A stretch of 38,487 bases of DNA from Flammeovirgaceae bacterium (lineage in GTDB: Bacteria > Bacteroidota > Bacteroidia > Cytophagales > Cyclobacteriaceae): NCBI GenBank assembly GCA_027487845.1, contig JAIYCV010000003.1, positions 1-38,487 of the forward strand, given 5' to 3'. Below, piece after piece: positions 15,562-23,634 of this stretch. The stretch's first letter is position 1. Every line of letters begins with the position of its first letter. The notes under the pieces were generated by a model, which had not been told where the DNA came from, did no database searches, and worked only from the letters and a program-made list of their open reading frames with translations. Made by a program: the position numbers and the translations under genes.

Positions 15562-16683
15562 ATGGAACAAGATCGGCTTGCTTTTCTTGCGTTGCATTTT
15601 GTTCCTGGCATTGGCCCCCTTCTTTTAAAACAGTTGATTAGTTATTGCGGCTCTGCTGAGCGCGTGTTTGCGTCAAAAAAAACTCAGCTTTTAAAAATTC
15701 CAGGCATTGGTCCTGTTGCTGCCGATTCAATACTGGCAAAAGAAACATTTGCTTTAGCTGAAAAAGAGCTAAGCAAAGCGGAAAAAGAAGAAGTAAACCT
15801 GCTGCTCTACACAGACAAGAATTTTCCAAGTCGCCTGAAGGCAATAGAAGATGCCCCTGCCATATTATACACCAAGGGCAACCTCAATCTAAATGCGCCA
15901 AAGACAGTGGCGATTGTTGGCACCCGACAAGCTACTGCGTATGGAAAAGCGTGTGTCGAAAAAATAATTGAAGATCTGATTACTCACCAAGTACCGATAG
16001 TCAGCGGCCTAGCTTATGGAATTGACATACATGCACATAAAAATGCGATAAAAGTTGGCCTACCTACTATTGCTGTGTTGGGTAGTGGCATCGATGTTAT
16101 CTATCCGGATTCGCATAAAGATGTGGCAAAAAAAATGCTCAGCAATGGCGGCATAATCACCGAAAATGCTTTTGGCACAAAACCAGATGCTCATAATTTC
16201 CCCGCAAGAAATAGAATCATTGCTGGATTGTGTGACGCCATTATTGTTATTGAGGCCGCTGAAAAAGGAGGCGCACTGATCACCGCTGAAATTGCTAACA
16301 GTTACAACAAAGATGTATTCGCTGTGCCCGGCAATCTGGGAAATACCTATTCTGCAGGCTGTAACTTTCTAATCAAAACAAATAAAGCGAACTTATTCAC
16401 GTCCGTGAAAGACCTTGAGTACATCATGAATTGGAATGCGAATTCATCAAACTCAAAAAATATCAGTTCATCAATCGCGCAAAGCAACCTTACAGATGAA
16501 GAAAAATTGATTGTGGAATGTCTTCGGAAAAGAGAGGTTCCGATCATGATTGACCAACTCAGTATAGAATCTGAGATACCCCTTGGCAAGCTATCTTCTT
16601 TACTTTTGTCATTAGAGTTTTCAGGATTCGTAACCTCACTGCCAGGAAAAAGGTATGGCCTTTCGCATAGAAATTATCGGTAG
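15562..16683 (+). CDS. dprA: DNA processing protein DprA (Smf)
   Basis: 373 residues, full length. N-terminal helix-hairpin-helix-like region (LLKIPGIGPVAADSIL, ~46-61), then the Rossmann-type core: VAIVGTRQATAYG, IVSGLAYGIDIHAH, AVLGSGIDVIYPDSH, NFPARNRIIAGL and EAAEKGGALITAE. The C-terminal winged helix (~310-373) resembles the DML1-like domain. DprA loads RecA on incoming single-stranded DNA during natural transformation and is widespread even in strains not known to be competent. It converges with the HMG-CoA-lyase-type gene, with only 8 bases between stops. Confidence 0.96.
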   Translation: MEQDRLAFLALHFVPGIGPLLLKQLISYCGSAERVFASKKTQLLKIPGIGPVAADSILAKETFALAEKELSKAEKEEVNLLLYTDKNFPSRLKAIEDAPAILYTKGNLNLNAPKTVAIVGTRQATAYGKACVEKIIEDLITHQVPIVSGLAYGIDIHAHKNAIKVGLPTIAVLGSGIDVIYPDSHKDVAKKMLSNGGIITENAFGTKPDAHNFPARNRIIAGLCDAIIVIEAAEKGGALITAEIANSYNKDVFAVPGNLGNTYSAGCNFLIKTNKANLFTSVKDLEYIMNWNANSSNSKNISSSIAQSNLTDEEKLIVECLRKREVPIMIDQLSIESEIPLGKLSSLLLSLEFSGFVTSLPGKRYGLSHRNYR

Positions 16684-16691
16684 GCACTTTA

Positions 16692-17543
16692 TCAATCGGT
16701 AGGAAAAATTTCATCTGCCAATAGCATTGCCTTCAAGAGTTCATCTTGGCGCAAGTTCAATTCAATGTTCTTCGACTTCAGAAAATCGATAATTTTCTCA
16801 GTGGCCAAATTGCCGATCAGCTCATCATCTGCCATTGGGCAACCTCCCCAACCTTTTAGGGCACCGTCAAAGCGATGACAACCAGCTTCAAATGCGGCTT
16901 CTAACTTTTCAACCAGTGTTGACGGAGAAGAATGTAAATGCGCCCCAAACTCTATCGCTGGGAATTCTTGTGCTAACTTGGGAAACAGATAACTGATTTG
17001 GTGTGGTGTCGAAACGCCTATCGTATCAGCCAACGAAATTATTGTTACACCCATTATTGCCAATCTTTCTACAAATTCCTTTACCACCGTTAAAGAATAA
17101 GGATCGGAATATGGATTACCGAAGCCCATACTGATATAAGTTACTAGTTGTTGATGGCTGCCTCGACAAATACTTAAAATCGTTTCCACTGCTTTAAGTG
17201 CTTCTGAAATGGTTGAATTCGTATTTCTCTTTTGAAATGTTTCTGAAATGGAAAGCGGAAACCCGACAAACTTTACAGCGGCAAACTCACTTGCCTCTTC
17301 GGCACCTCTTACATTCGCCACTATGGCAAGTAACTTTGACGAAGAGACTTGCCAATCAAGTTTAGCCAGCACGTCTTTAGTATCTCTTAACTGCGGAATT
17401 GCTTTTGGCGAAACAAAACTTCCAAAATCAATAGTATCAAACCCAATCTTTAGCAACTGATTTATATAAGCAATCTTCTTTTCAGTCGGAATAAACTGTG
17501 TTAATCCTTGCATTGCATCTCGCGGACATTCAATTATTTTCAT
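16692..17543 (-). CDS. mvaB: Hydroxymethylglutaryl-CoA lyase-type enzyme
   Basis: 283 residues, a single TIM-barrel HMGL-like domain. Arg8-Asp9 in ECPRDAMQGL is the usual metal/catalytic RD pair. Further motifs are DFGSFVSPKAIPQ, SMGFGNPYSDP, LADTIGVSTP, HLHSSP and the Cys loop GALKGWGGCPMADDELIGNLATE. HMG-CoA lyase splits HMG-CoA into acetoacetate and acetyl-CoA at the end of leucine breakdown. The N-terminal motif is CPRDAMQ instead of the commoner GPRDGLQ. A related aldol-type acyl-CoA lyase is possible, but the Cys loop favours HMGL. No other leucine-pathway genes are nearby. Confidence 0.85.
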   Translation of the reverse strand: MKIIECPRDAMQGLTQFIPTEKKIAYINQLLKIGFDTIDFGSFVSPKAIPQLRDTKDVLAKLDWQVSSSKLLAIVANVRGAEEASEFAAVKFVGFPLSISETFQKRNTNSTISEALKAVETILSICRGSHQQLVTYISMGFGNPYSDPYSLTVVKEFVERLAIMGVTIISLADTIGVSTPHQISYLFPKLAQEFPAIEFGAHLHSSPSTLVEKLEAAFEAGCHRFDGALKGWGGCPMADDELIGNLATEKIIDFLKSKNIELNLRQDELLKAMLLADEIFPTD

Positions 17544-17691
17544 TTTGTCATTTAACTAGGTTGCGACAGCATTCAATCTTAAAGTAAGTACAACATTATT
17601 TTATACTTTAGCTTAAGGTTAGCATTTTTTATGCTCAGTCAATAAAGTTATTTAAAAATTGCTTGGGAATATTCTTTCTTTGCCCACTTAT

Positions 17692-18714
17692 ATGATACAC
17701 GTTCAAAAAAACATTCAACTTAAATCGTTCAATACATTTGGAATTAAAGCGCATGCGCGCTACTTCTGCGTCATCCATTCAGAGCAAGACCTTGAAGAAT
17801 TGATTAAACTTCCTGTTTTTAAGAATGAAAAGCGACTATTTCTTGGTGGCGGAAGTAACATTCTTTTCACCAAAGACTTTGATGGGTTGATTATAAAGAA
17901 TGAATTAACTGGAAAGGCGATTGTCGAACAAGATGAAGATAGACTTTTGTTAAATGTAAAGTCAGGAGAAAACTGGCACCAACTGGTGATGTTTTGTTTG
18001 AAGAACGATTGGGGAGGAATTGAAAACTTATCTCTCATACCTGGTACTGTTGGTGCAGCACCTATTCAAAACATAGGCGCGTATGGAGTTGAAATGAAAG
18101 ATGTAATTGAAAACGTAGAAGTAATTAATGTAACATCAGGAGCGAAAACGATATTCAACAACGCAGCGTGTTCCTTCGGATACAGAGAAAGTATCTTTAA
18201 AACTCAACTGAAAGAAAAATATTTTATCTCAAGTGTTACTTTAAGTCTAACAAAAAAAAATCATCAACTGAACATAAATTACGGAGCGATAAAAGACACA
18301 TTGCTACAGCAACAAGTGGCTGCAATAACGATCCAAACAATAAGCGATGCAGTAGTTAAGATAAGGAAAAGTAAGCTGCCCGACCCTTCTCTGGTAGGCA
18401 ATGCAGGAAGCTTCTTTAAGAACCCAACTCTAACGTATGATGAGTTCACGCGTATTAAAAAGATTGATACAAGTATGCCTTATTATACAACTGAAAATCA
18501 GTCTGTTAAAATTCCTGCAGGATGGCTTATTGAGCAGTGTGGATGGAAAGGAAAACGAATAAACAACATTGGTGTTCACCAGCATCAAGCACTAGTGTTA
18601 GTGAATTATGGTGATGGAAATGGCGAAGATATTTTTGAGTTATCAACTCAAATAGCATCGTCAGTAAAAGATAAATTTGATATCATCTTAGCAACTGAAG
18701 TGAACATCGTGTAA
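17692..18714 (+). CDS. murB: UDP-N-acetylenolpyruvoylglucosamine reductase
   Basis: 340 residues from the ATG at 17692; an upstream TTG would add 11 unconserved residues. The start MIHVQKNIQLKSFNTFGI is typical of MurB. The FAD-binding segment GGGSNIL is at 52-58, followed by SLIPGTVGAAPIQNIGAYG. Likely catalytic residues are Arg165 (GYRES), Ser230 (GNAGSFFKNP) and Glu336 (LATEVNIV), matching the Arg/Ser/Glu set of the E. coli enzyme. It reduces UDP-GlcNAc-enolpyruvate to UDP-MurNAc with NADPH in peptidoglycan synthesis. It appears monocistronic. Confidence 0.97.
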   Translation: MIHVQKNIQLKSFNTFGIKAHARYFCVIHSEQDLEELIKLPVFKNEKRLFLGGGSNILFTKDFDGLIIKNELTGKAIVEQDEDRLLLNVKSGENWHQLVMFCLKNDWGGIENLSLIPGTVGAAPIQNIGAYGVEMKDVIENVEVINVTSGAKTIFNNAACSFGYRESIFKTQLKEKYFISSVTLSLTKKNHQLNINYGAIKDTLLQQQVAAITIQTISDAVVKIRKSKLPDPSLVGNAGSFFKNPTLTYDEFTRIKKIDTSMPYYTTENQSVKIPAGWLIEQCGWKGKRINNIGVHQHQALVLVNYGDGNGEDIFELSTQIASSVKDKFDIILATEVNIV

Positions 18715-18801
18715 TACTTGAATGATGACTATAACATGGGTGATAAATATTATTTTAATCACTAAAAGTTTATGCTGTTAAAAAAAAATGTTCTCAAAAT
18801 T

Positions 18802-18831
18802 TTTGCATACTAAAATTTTATCATACCTTTC
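18802..18831 (+). promoter_or_regulatory. Putative promoter of the Lys/Ala micro-ORF
   Basis: TTTG at 18802-18805, an 18-base gap and TACCTTTC at 18824-18831 (one mismatch to TAnnTTTG). It lies 43 bases before the ATG of the 21-codon gene. Confidence 0.45.
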
Positions 18832-18874
18832 GCATACGTTTAACATATTAATAAACTTAAATTCATTAAACGCT

Positions 18875-18940
18875 ATGGCAAAAAAGACCGCAAAGAAAGC
18901 AGCTAAGAAAGTAAAGAAAGCTGCTAAGAAAAAAAAGTAA
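18875..18940 (+). CDS. 21-residue Lys/Ala-rich peptide (histone-H1-tail-like)
   Basis: ATG to TAA encodes MAKKTAKKAAKKVKK followed by AAKKKK, with 13 Lys in 21 residues and no acidic residue. It resembles the KAAKK repeats of histone H1-like and AlgP-type DNA-binding tails. A promoter-like element lies just upstream and a strong hairpin 24 bases downstream, so it looks like an independent transcription unit despite its size. A basic peptide of this kind would be expected to bind nucleic acid; that is inference. Chance low complexity is the alternative. Confidence 0.55.
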   Translation: MAKKTAKKAAKKVKKAAKKKK

Positions 18941-18963
18941 TTAGGTAATCCTAATCTTTTTGT

Positions 18964-18994
18964 GAAGGGAAGTAATCTAGGATTACTTCCCTTC
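18964..18994 (+). terminator. 14-bp perfect hairpin after the Lys/Ala peptide
   Basis: GAAGGGAAGTAATC-TAG-GATTACTTCCCTTC is followed by TTCATTTATA. The stem is strong but the T-tract is poor, so it may act as an mRNA 3'-end stabiliser as much as a terminator. Confidence 0.65.
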
Positions 18995-19280
18995 TTCATT
19001 TATAAGGTAACCCTTATCTAGTTGGATACATTTTTAATTTCAAGCACCTCTACTCTTTCTTCAAATCTTTTTGTCTTCTCTTTCAGCACGCATCCTGAAT
19101 TAATTGTTACGCTTTTCGATTAAGATGACAATTACAACCAGAATTGTACTGGCACAAATCCGTTACAACACCTAGCTAATAAACTAAGGTTTCAAAAATT
19201 CTAAATCGGAAGCACCTTCGAAACCAATTGCTAGATAATAACTACGGCAACGGTTGCGTAAATTTTTGTCTATCAAGTAC

Positions 19281-19312
19281 TTGCTTACCGAATTAATTGT
19301 CGCTTACCTTTG
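19281..19312 (+). promoter_or_regulatory. Putative promoter of the basic protein gene
   Basis: TTG at 19281-19283 and a full TACCTTTG at 19305-19312 (21-base gap), 23 bases before the ATG at 19336. Confidence 0.5.
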
Positions 19313-19335
19313 CAAAACCAAATCAAAAAAAAGTA

Positions 19336-19671
19336 ATGGCAAAAGCATCTTCTAAACCTGCAGTAAAGGTTGAAACCAAACCAGCAGCGAAGGCTCCTGC
19401 AAAAAAAGCGACTGCAAAAGTAAAAGCATCGCCTGACCTTGAATCAGTATCAAAAACAGTTCTTGAGAAATTGATTGCGCTTAAGTTAGATGTTCAACTT
19501 CAAGCTGACATTGAATGGTGTCTGGGAAGCTACAGTCATGACAAAAATCCTGTGGGCTTGATTGAGTCGTTGAATCGCGCTGCTCAAGTGTTCAAAGCAG
19601 AACTTATTAAGAAGAGTAAGGGAGTTACGGCAAAGTTTGTGACAGAAATCGAAGAAGCAGCGAAAGGATAA
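19336..19671 (+). CDS. Basic Lys/Ala-rich tail fused to a small helical domain
   Basis: 111 residues from the ATG at 19336; the upstream TTG lies in the promoter. Residues 1-35 are Lys/Ala/Pro rich with KPAVK, KPAAK and APAKKATAK motifs, like a histone H1-type tail. Residues ~36-111 (PDLESVSKTVLEKLIALKLD ... DIEWCLGSYSHDKNPVGLIES ... VTEIEEAAKG) look all-helical and are not a family I can name. The plan suggests a nucleoid-associated or nucleic-acid-binding protein; this is inference. A terminator follows directly. Its tail resembles both the 21-residue peptide upstream and the alternate-frame tail of parC. Confidence 0.8.
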   Translation: MAKASSKPAVKVETKPAAKAPAKKATAKVKASPDLESVSKTVLEKLIALKLDVQLQADIEWCLGSYSHDKNPVGLIESLNRAAQVFKAELIKKSKGVTAKFVTEIEEAAKG

Positions 19672-19696
19672 TTCATTTTAACTTTTCTCTCTCAAG

Positions 19697-19721
19697 AAGC
19701 CGACAGTCGTTGGCTTTTTTT
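19697..19721 (+). terminator. Intrinsic terminator
   Basis: AAGCCGAC-AGTC-GTTGGCTT, an 8-bp stem with one G-U pair, followed by a T-run. It ends the basic-protein gene and touches the stop codon of the convergent deaminase gene. Confidence 0.8.
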
Positions 19722-20202
19722 ATATCATGTGAGTGACATTGGTGAGCGTTCCTTCATAGCGCACACACTCTAAGCCAAACTTTCTTAACAATTCTACTCC
19801 TTCATCTACCGCTAATCCTTTGTATTCAGCGTACGATTTTAAGTAAATCACTTTTTTTATGCCCATGCTGTAGATTATCCGGGCACAAGCCATGCAAGGC
19901 GAGAGTGTTACATACAATGTTGCACCCTCCACCGAGGTGTTATTCTTTACCGCATAAAGTATGGCATTCTGTTCGGCATGGATTGCCAAGGAACAACTGC
20001 CTTTTGAGTCGCGAGGGCATCCCGTCTGTGGCCACTCCTCATCGCAGTTGTGGGTACCTTTTGGAGGACCATTATATCCTATCGAGATGATGCGGGTATC
20101 TTTGGTCAGCACAGCGCCTACATGCCGTTTAATGCAATGTGACCGAGTAGCAAGATTTACCGCAAGCTCCATGTATATATCGTCAAAAGCAGGTCGTATC
20201 AT
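19720..20202 (-). CDS. dCMP deaminase family protein (ComEB-like)
   Basis: 160 residues. Opens 'MIRPAFDDIYMELAVNLATR', as in dCMP deaminases. The zinc site is the cytidine-deaminase type: HAEQNAI (His ligand and proton-shuttling Glu) and SPCMACA (two Cys ligands). The upstream TGCPRDSKGSCSLAIHAE segment adds cysteines and is typical of ComEB/T4-type dCMP deaminases. It converts dCMP to dUMP for thymidylate synthesis. A promoter-like element ends only 4 bases before the ATG, so the mRNA may be nearly leaderless. Confidence 0.94.
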   Translation of the reverse strand: MIRPAFDDIYMELAVNLATRSHCIKRHVGAVLTKDTRIISIGYNGPPKGTHNCDEEWPQTGCPRDSKGSCSLAIHAEQNAILYAVKNNTSVEGATLYVTLSPCMACARIIYSMGIKKVIYLKSYAEYKGLAVDEGVELLRKFGLECVRYEGTLTNVTHMI

Positions 20203-20206
20203 AAGG

Positions 20207-20235
20207 CAAAAGTAATTATTGTAACGAAATCACAA
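20207..20235 (-). promoter_or_regulatory. Putative promoter of the deaminase gene, almost at the start codon
   Basis: On the minus strand, TTG at 20235-20233, an 18-base gap and TACTTTTG at 20214-20207, an exact TAnnTTTG match. The ATG begins at 20202, leaving room for a leader of at most a few bases. Confidence 0.5.
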
Positions 20236-20360
20236 CGCAATAGCTGCAAACAAAGAACCAAGCCAATCACAAAGTCAATAAAATGAAACCATTACTTCAT
20301 GAAATTCTTATATTCGCCCACTTTTCAACCTAACGAGACATTAATTAATTTGCTTTTTCT

Positions 20361-20867
20361 ATGCGATTCATCATCTTACTGATGCTTGTACAAAGCGTAG
20401 TTACTGTGAGAGCACAAAATTCCGCAGAACTTAACAAAAGAAACGGATTCAAAAACATCAAACTTGGTTATCCGATTGATAGTGTTAAGGGTTACCTTTT
20501 CAAACAGGACATAAAAGAAAAGGGCGAATTTCCAGTAAAGCAATATACGGTGGACCATGAAGATTATAAAAAAATTGGAGATGTGGCAGTTCAAGATATT
20601 CAACTGCTTACTTATCAAAATCTGATTTACAAAATCTTCGTTACTACTGATAAGGATCCTCGGTTGATGAAAGCCTTAGAAAAAGCGTTTGGCAAAGCTA
20701 CTTTTGTAGTGCGCTCGGGCACCTACAATTGGAAGGCAGAGAATCTAAGTCTTTACTTTCTTGCTGGGAAGAGCAGTATCGAGCTAACTTATCGTTTTTA
20801 TCCGCTCATCGCAAAGATGAAAGCGGATAAGAACAAGAAGATTGATGTGATTGCTGACGACTTTTGA
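20361..20867 (+). CDS. Small secreted protein of unknown function
   Basis: 168 residues with a cleavable signal peptide (MRFIILLMLVQSVVTVRAQ). The mature protein begins NSAELNKRNGFKNIKLGYPIDSVKGYL, a pattern found in small periplasmic Bacteroidota proteins of unknown role ('GFK.IKLG..iDSVKG'). The rest alternates strands and helices (VQDIQLLTYQNLIYKIFVTT, LMKALEKAFG, LSLYFLAGKSSIELTYRFYP). No catalytic motif is visible. Its stop codon abuts the stop of the convergent propeller gene with no base between them. Confidence 0.75.
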   Translation: MRFIILLMLVQSVVTVRAQNSAELNKRNGFKNIKLGYPIDSVKGYLFKQDIKEKGEFPVKQYTVDHEDYKKIGDVAVQDIQLLTYQNLIYKIFVTTDKDPRLMKALEKAFGKATFVVRSGTYNWKAENLSLYFLAGKSSIELTYRFYPLIAKMKADKNKKIDVIADDF

Positions 20868-22049
20868 TTACCCTTTATAAGTAACTCGGTAAATAACTCC
20901 CGCTTGATCATCGCTGATTAGCATAGATCCATCAGCGAGCACCAACACATCCACTGGCCGGCCCCACACTTTTTGAGATGCATCATCAAGCCAGCCACTG
21001 ATAAATGTTTCATTGCGTAAGGCTTTGCCGTTTTCCATTTTAACTAACACCACCTTGTGCCCGCTCTTTTTGCTTCTGTTCCAAGAACCATGTTCGGCAA
21101 CTACAAGTTGATTTTTATAAGAAGCTGGAAACATGGCACCAGAGTAAAACTTCAACCCAAGAGGCGCTACATGCGGTCCCAAATTTTGTTCTGGTTTTGT
21201 GAAATCGCTACACGGGCGCTTATCTCCAAACTCAGGGTCTTTAATACTGCCGCTGTGGCAATAAGGATAACCAAAATGCATACCTGCTTTAGTTGCTGTG
21301 TTCAATTCACACGATGGAATATCATCACCCATGTTGTCTCTTCCATTATCGGTAAACCAAATATTCTTTGTTTCCGGATGCCAAGTGAAACCCACTGTAT
21401 TTCTCACGCCATTGGCAAACACTTCTAAACCTGTACCGTCTGCATTCATTCGTGTGATGCTGGCAAAGATGGGGTCTTTCGATTCGCAGATGTTGCAAGG
21501 CGCACCCACTGGCACATATAATTTTCCATCAGGGCCAAAAGCAATGTATTTCCAACCGTGATGTTTTTCTGTTGGGAATTTATCGTACACAATCGTTGAA
21601 GCGCCTGGATCTGCTAATTTAGATTCGATGCCCGAAAACTTATGGATGCGGTTTACTTCGGCTACGTATAAATCTCCATTTCGAAAAGCAACTCCGTTGG
21701 GCATGTTTAAGCCGGAGGCGATCACCCACTTCTTATCGGCTTTGCCATCGCCATCGGTATCTTTTACCGCATACACTTTATCTTCACTTCGGTTACCAAC
21801 AAAAAGAGTCCCGCTTGGCGAAATTGCCAAAGAGCGTGCATCTTCTACTTCTGCAAATACTGAAATCGAAAAACCTTTTGGCAATTTTAAAGAATTCAAA
21901 GGCAACTCGGCACTCGCTTCTGTAAGTGCTGGAAAGGAGTTGTCTTCCTTAGAGGGGTTTATTAATTCTTTTGTGTCTTTACTTGAATGATTGCAGCAGA
22001 GGACCGAAACAACAAGTGCGAGTGGAAAAACAAATCGTGGCTTGAGCAT
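20868..22049 (-). CDS. Glucose/sorbosone-dehydrogenase-type six-bladed propeller lipoprotein
   Basis: 393 residues from the ATG at 22049; a TTG further upstream would add 12 residues before the signal. The N-terminus MLKPRFVFPLALVVSVLCC is a signal peptide, with Cys18/Cys19 as a weak lipobox. The mature part has the GSDH/PQQ-dependent sugar dehydrogenase pattern: LPKGFSISVFAEVEDARSLA, 'DTDGDGKAD', MPNGVAFRNGDLYVAEVNRI, HHGWKYIAFGPDGKLYVPVG, EVFANGVRNTVGFTWHP, WFTDNGRD and VAEHGSWNRS. Family members oxidise sugars with PQQ in the periplasm, but many are uncharacterised and no cytochrome domain is present here. Substrate unknown. Confidence 0.85.
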   Translation of the reverse strand: MLKPRFVFPLALVVSVLCCNHSSKDTKELINPSKEDNSFPALTEASAELPLNSLKLPKGFSISVFAEVEDARSLAISPSGTLFVGNRSEDKVYAVKDTDGDGKADKKWVIASGLNMPNGVAFRNGDLYVAEVNRIHKFSGIESKLADPGASTIVYDKFPTEKHHGWKYIAFGPDGKLYVPVGAPCNICESKDPIFASITRMNADGTGLEVFANGVRNTVGFTWHPETKNIWFTDNGRDNMGDDIPSCELNTATKAGMHFGYPYCHSGSIKDPEFGDKRPCSDFTKPEQNLGPHVAPLGLKFYSGAMFPASYKNQLVVAEHGSWNRSKKSGHKVVLVKMENGKALRNETFISGWLDDASQKVWGRPVDVLVLADGSMLISDDQAGVIYRVTYKG

Positions 22050-22119
22050 ATTTTTATTTTTTGACTTAAATGTAAAACAATTCAATAAATAGCCCTACAC
22101 ACTTTATGTTAGCGGCAGT

Positions 22120-22920
22120 TTAAAAAAGAAATCCGCGCTGCCAAAGGCTTAGCCAATCCATACTTAAAGCAACGGCAATGTGAATTAGTGCCCCGAGCCA
22201 AACGCTGCCCGTGCGAAAACTCAATATGCCTAAAATCAAACCGGCAAATATAGAACCGATGCATTCTGGCAACGGTTTGGTAAAGTGAATCATACAATAA
22301 GGCACCACCATGGCCGCAACAGAATAAATACCCATCTTTTGCTTGAGACCATGAACCATAAAACCGCGGAAGAAAAATTCCAACGCAAAAAATTGAAGCA
22401 CGTAGAAAATCTCCCAGACAAAAAAATAAGGAAACAAGTCTGACGTGTCTTTAGGAGAATAAAACGGATAGGCAGTTTGAAATTGCTTAGAAAAAGAAAC
22501 CAAAAAAACCACCGGAAAAATGCAGGCAAACAATAAAGCGTAAATGCTAAAATAGCTAAGTACCTCCTTGCGCTTCAATCCATAATCGCGAAGCCTTTCC
22601 TTGAAAACCGCTTTGATAATAAATGCTGGCAACATAAAATAAAAAAATACGGTCAACGACGCCCAATACAACAACCCCCAAAGCCTGCTGTGCTCATCGC
22701 GATACAATAATTGATAAACCCAATCGAAAGAATCCATTAACCCAACCGTTGCAAAGAAAGACGCATAGTTTGAAAAGCGAGAAGCTGCTGCGAAATAATT
22801 TATGCCTGCCAGACTAATTGCAGAAATAACAATTACCCAGACTACTTTTCTATCAAAACTTTTTTCCTCATCAATCAATGAACGAAACGAATGCATCTGA
22901 AAAAATTTAGTGGTCTCCAT
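22120..22920 (-). CDS. CPBP-family intramembrane protease-like protein
   Basis: 266 residues with about seven hydrophobic segments. The CPBP/Abi motifs are present but altered: motif 1 reads LEFFFRG at 180-186, where the first of the usual paired Glu is Leu. Motif 2 has His212 (YCMIHF) and motif 3 has His247 (GALIHIAVALSMDW). The remaining Glu181, Arg185 and His residues are in place. The family includes Rce1-like proteases, bacteriocin-immunity proteins and many unassigned proteins. The start overlaps the end of the GNAT gene by 14 bases, so translation is probably coupled. Confidence 0.85.
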   Translation of the reverse strand: METTKFFQMHSFRSLIDEEKSFDRKVVWVIVISAISLAGINYFAAASRFSNYASFFATVGLMDSFDWVYQLLYRDEHSRLWGLLYWASLTVFFYFMLPAFIIKAVFKERLRDYGLKRKEVLSYFSIYALLFACIFPVVFLVSFSKQFQTAYPFYSPKDTSDLFPYFFVWEIFYVLQFFALEFFFRGFMVHGLKQKMGIYSVAAMVVPYCMIHFTKPLPECIGSIFAGLILGILSFRTGSVWLGALIHIAVALSMDWLSLWQRGFLF

Positions 22921-23596
22921 TTACTCTTACAATATTCCAAAAACTAATTGTCCGCCTAGTATCAAAACCCAATTGATTGTATAAACCAATGGCGCTGGTA
23001 TTACTCTGAACAACATGAAGAAAAGGTACGCAATTTCGTTCAACAATTTTGTTTACTGTATGCGTAATTAACTGCTTTGCATATCCTTTGCTTGTATAAT
23101 TAGGATGGGTAACAATGGCGCTTATTTCAACAAGCCCATTCAAATTCATTCTTTCGCCAGAAACAGCAACAAGTTTATCGTCTTTAAAAATACCGTAATA
23201 ATTTCCAAGTTGACTGGTTTTTCTTTTGAAGTAACCGGGTTGAACCAAATTGACTAACTCGAAAAGGACATCTTCGTGCTTATTATTTAAAAGGGTAATG
23301 CGTTCTTTTATTTCTACCTCGAGTTGTTTTTCGATAACCATTTGAAGGCAAACCACCTCTCGTTTAATGGCCAACGATGCTGGAAATGTTGGCTTCTCCC
23401 CTACTATAAAAAAGTTATCTATCAATGATGCGTAATCAATCCATCCATTCGAAAGATGATCAGATGCTTCAAATGCACCAAAAGGACAATAATCAGGATG
23501 GTAAAATTTCGCATTAGCATAGTTAATGGCAACAGTTTGATGACACTCCACTAAAGAATACCAAACGGGGTTGTCTAGTTTATCAAGGTTTACCAT
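22907..23596 (-). CDS. GNAT-family N-acetyltransferase (FR47-like)
   Basis: 229 residues, cytoplasmic. The acetyl-CoA-binding region lies in the C-terminal half: 'GLVEISAIVTHPNYTSKGYAKQLITHTVNKI' (motif A, with the Q/RxxGxG/A-type turn SKGYA) followed by 'VPFLHVVQSNTSAIGLYNQLGF', the FR47/GNAT motif B. The N-terminal ~120 residues are less conserved and probably set acceptor specificity, which is unknown. First gene of a likely two-gene unit with the CPBP protein. Confidence 0.88.
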   Translation of the reverse strand: MVNLDKLDNPVWYSLVECHQTVAINYANAKFYHPDYCPFGAFEASDHLSNGWIDYASLIDNFFIVGEKPTFPASLAIKREVVCLQMVIEKQLEVEIKERITLLNNKHEDVLFELVNLVQPGYFKRKTSQLGNYYGIFKDDKLVAVSGERMNLNGLVEISAIVTHPNYTSKGYAKQLITHTVNKIVERNCVPFLHVVQSNTSAIGLYNQLGFDTRRTISFWNIVRVNGDH

Positions 23597-23634
23597 ACTG
23601 TTATTCCTAACTGTCTAAAACAATCGACAAAGTT

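Larger units (their letters stand above)
18941..19335. other. 395-bp intergenic region
   Basis: Apart from the hairpin at 18964-18994 and the promoter-like boxes at 19281-19312, I see no open frame of substance on either strand and no tRNA-like fold. A small imperfect dyad around GCAACGGTTGC (near 19246-19256) is the only other structure. Confidence 0.5.

Noticed and set aside
18721..18770. AT-rich imperfect dyad after murB (GTGAT ... ATCAC)
   Set aside because: Only a 5-bp solid stem in a very AT-rich stretch and no T-run; it is not convincing as a terminator or operator.
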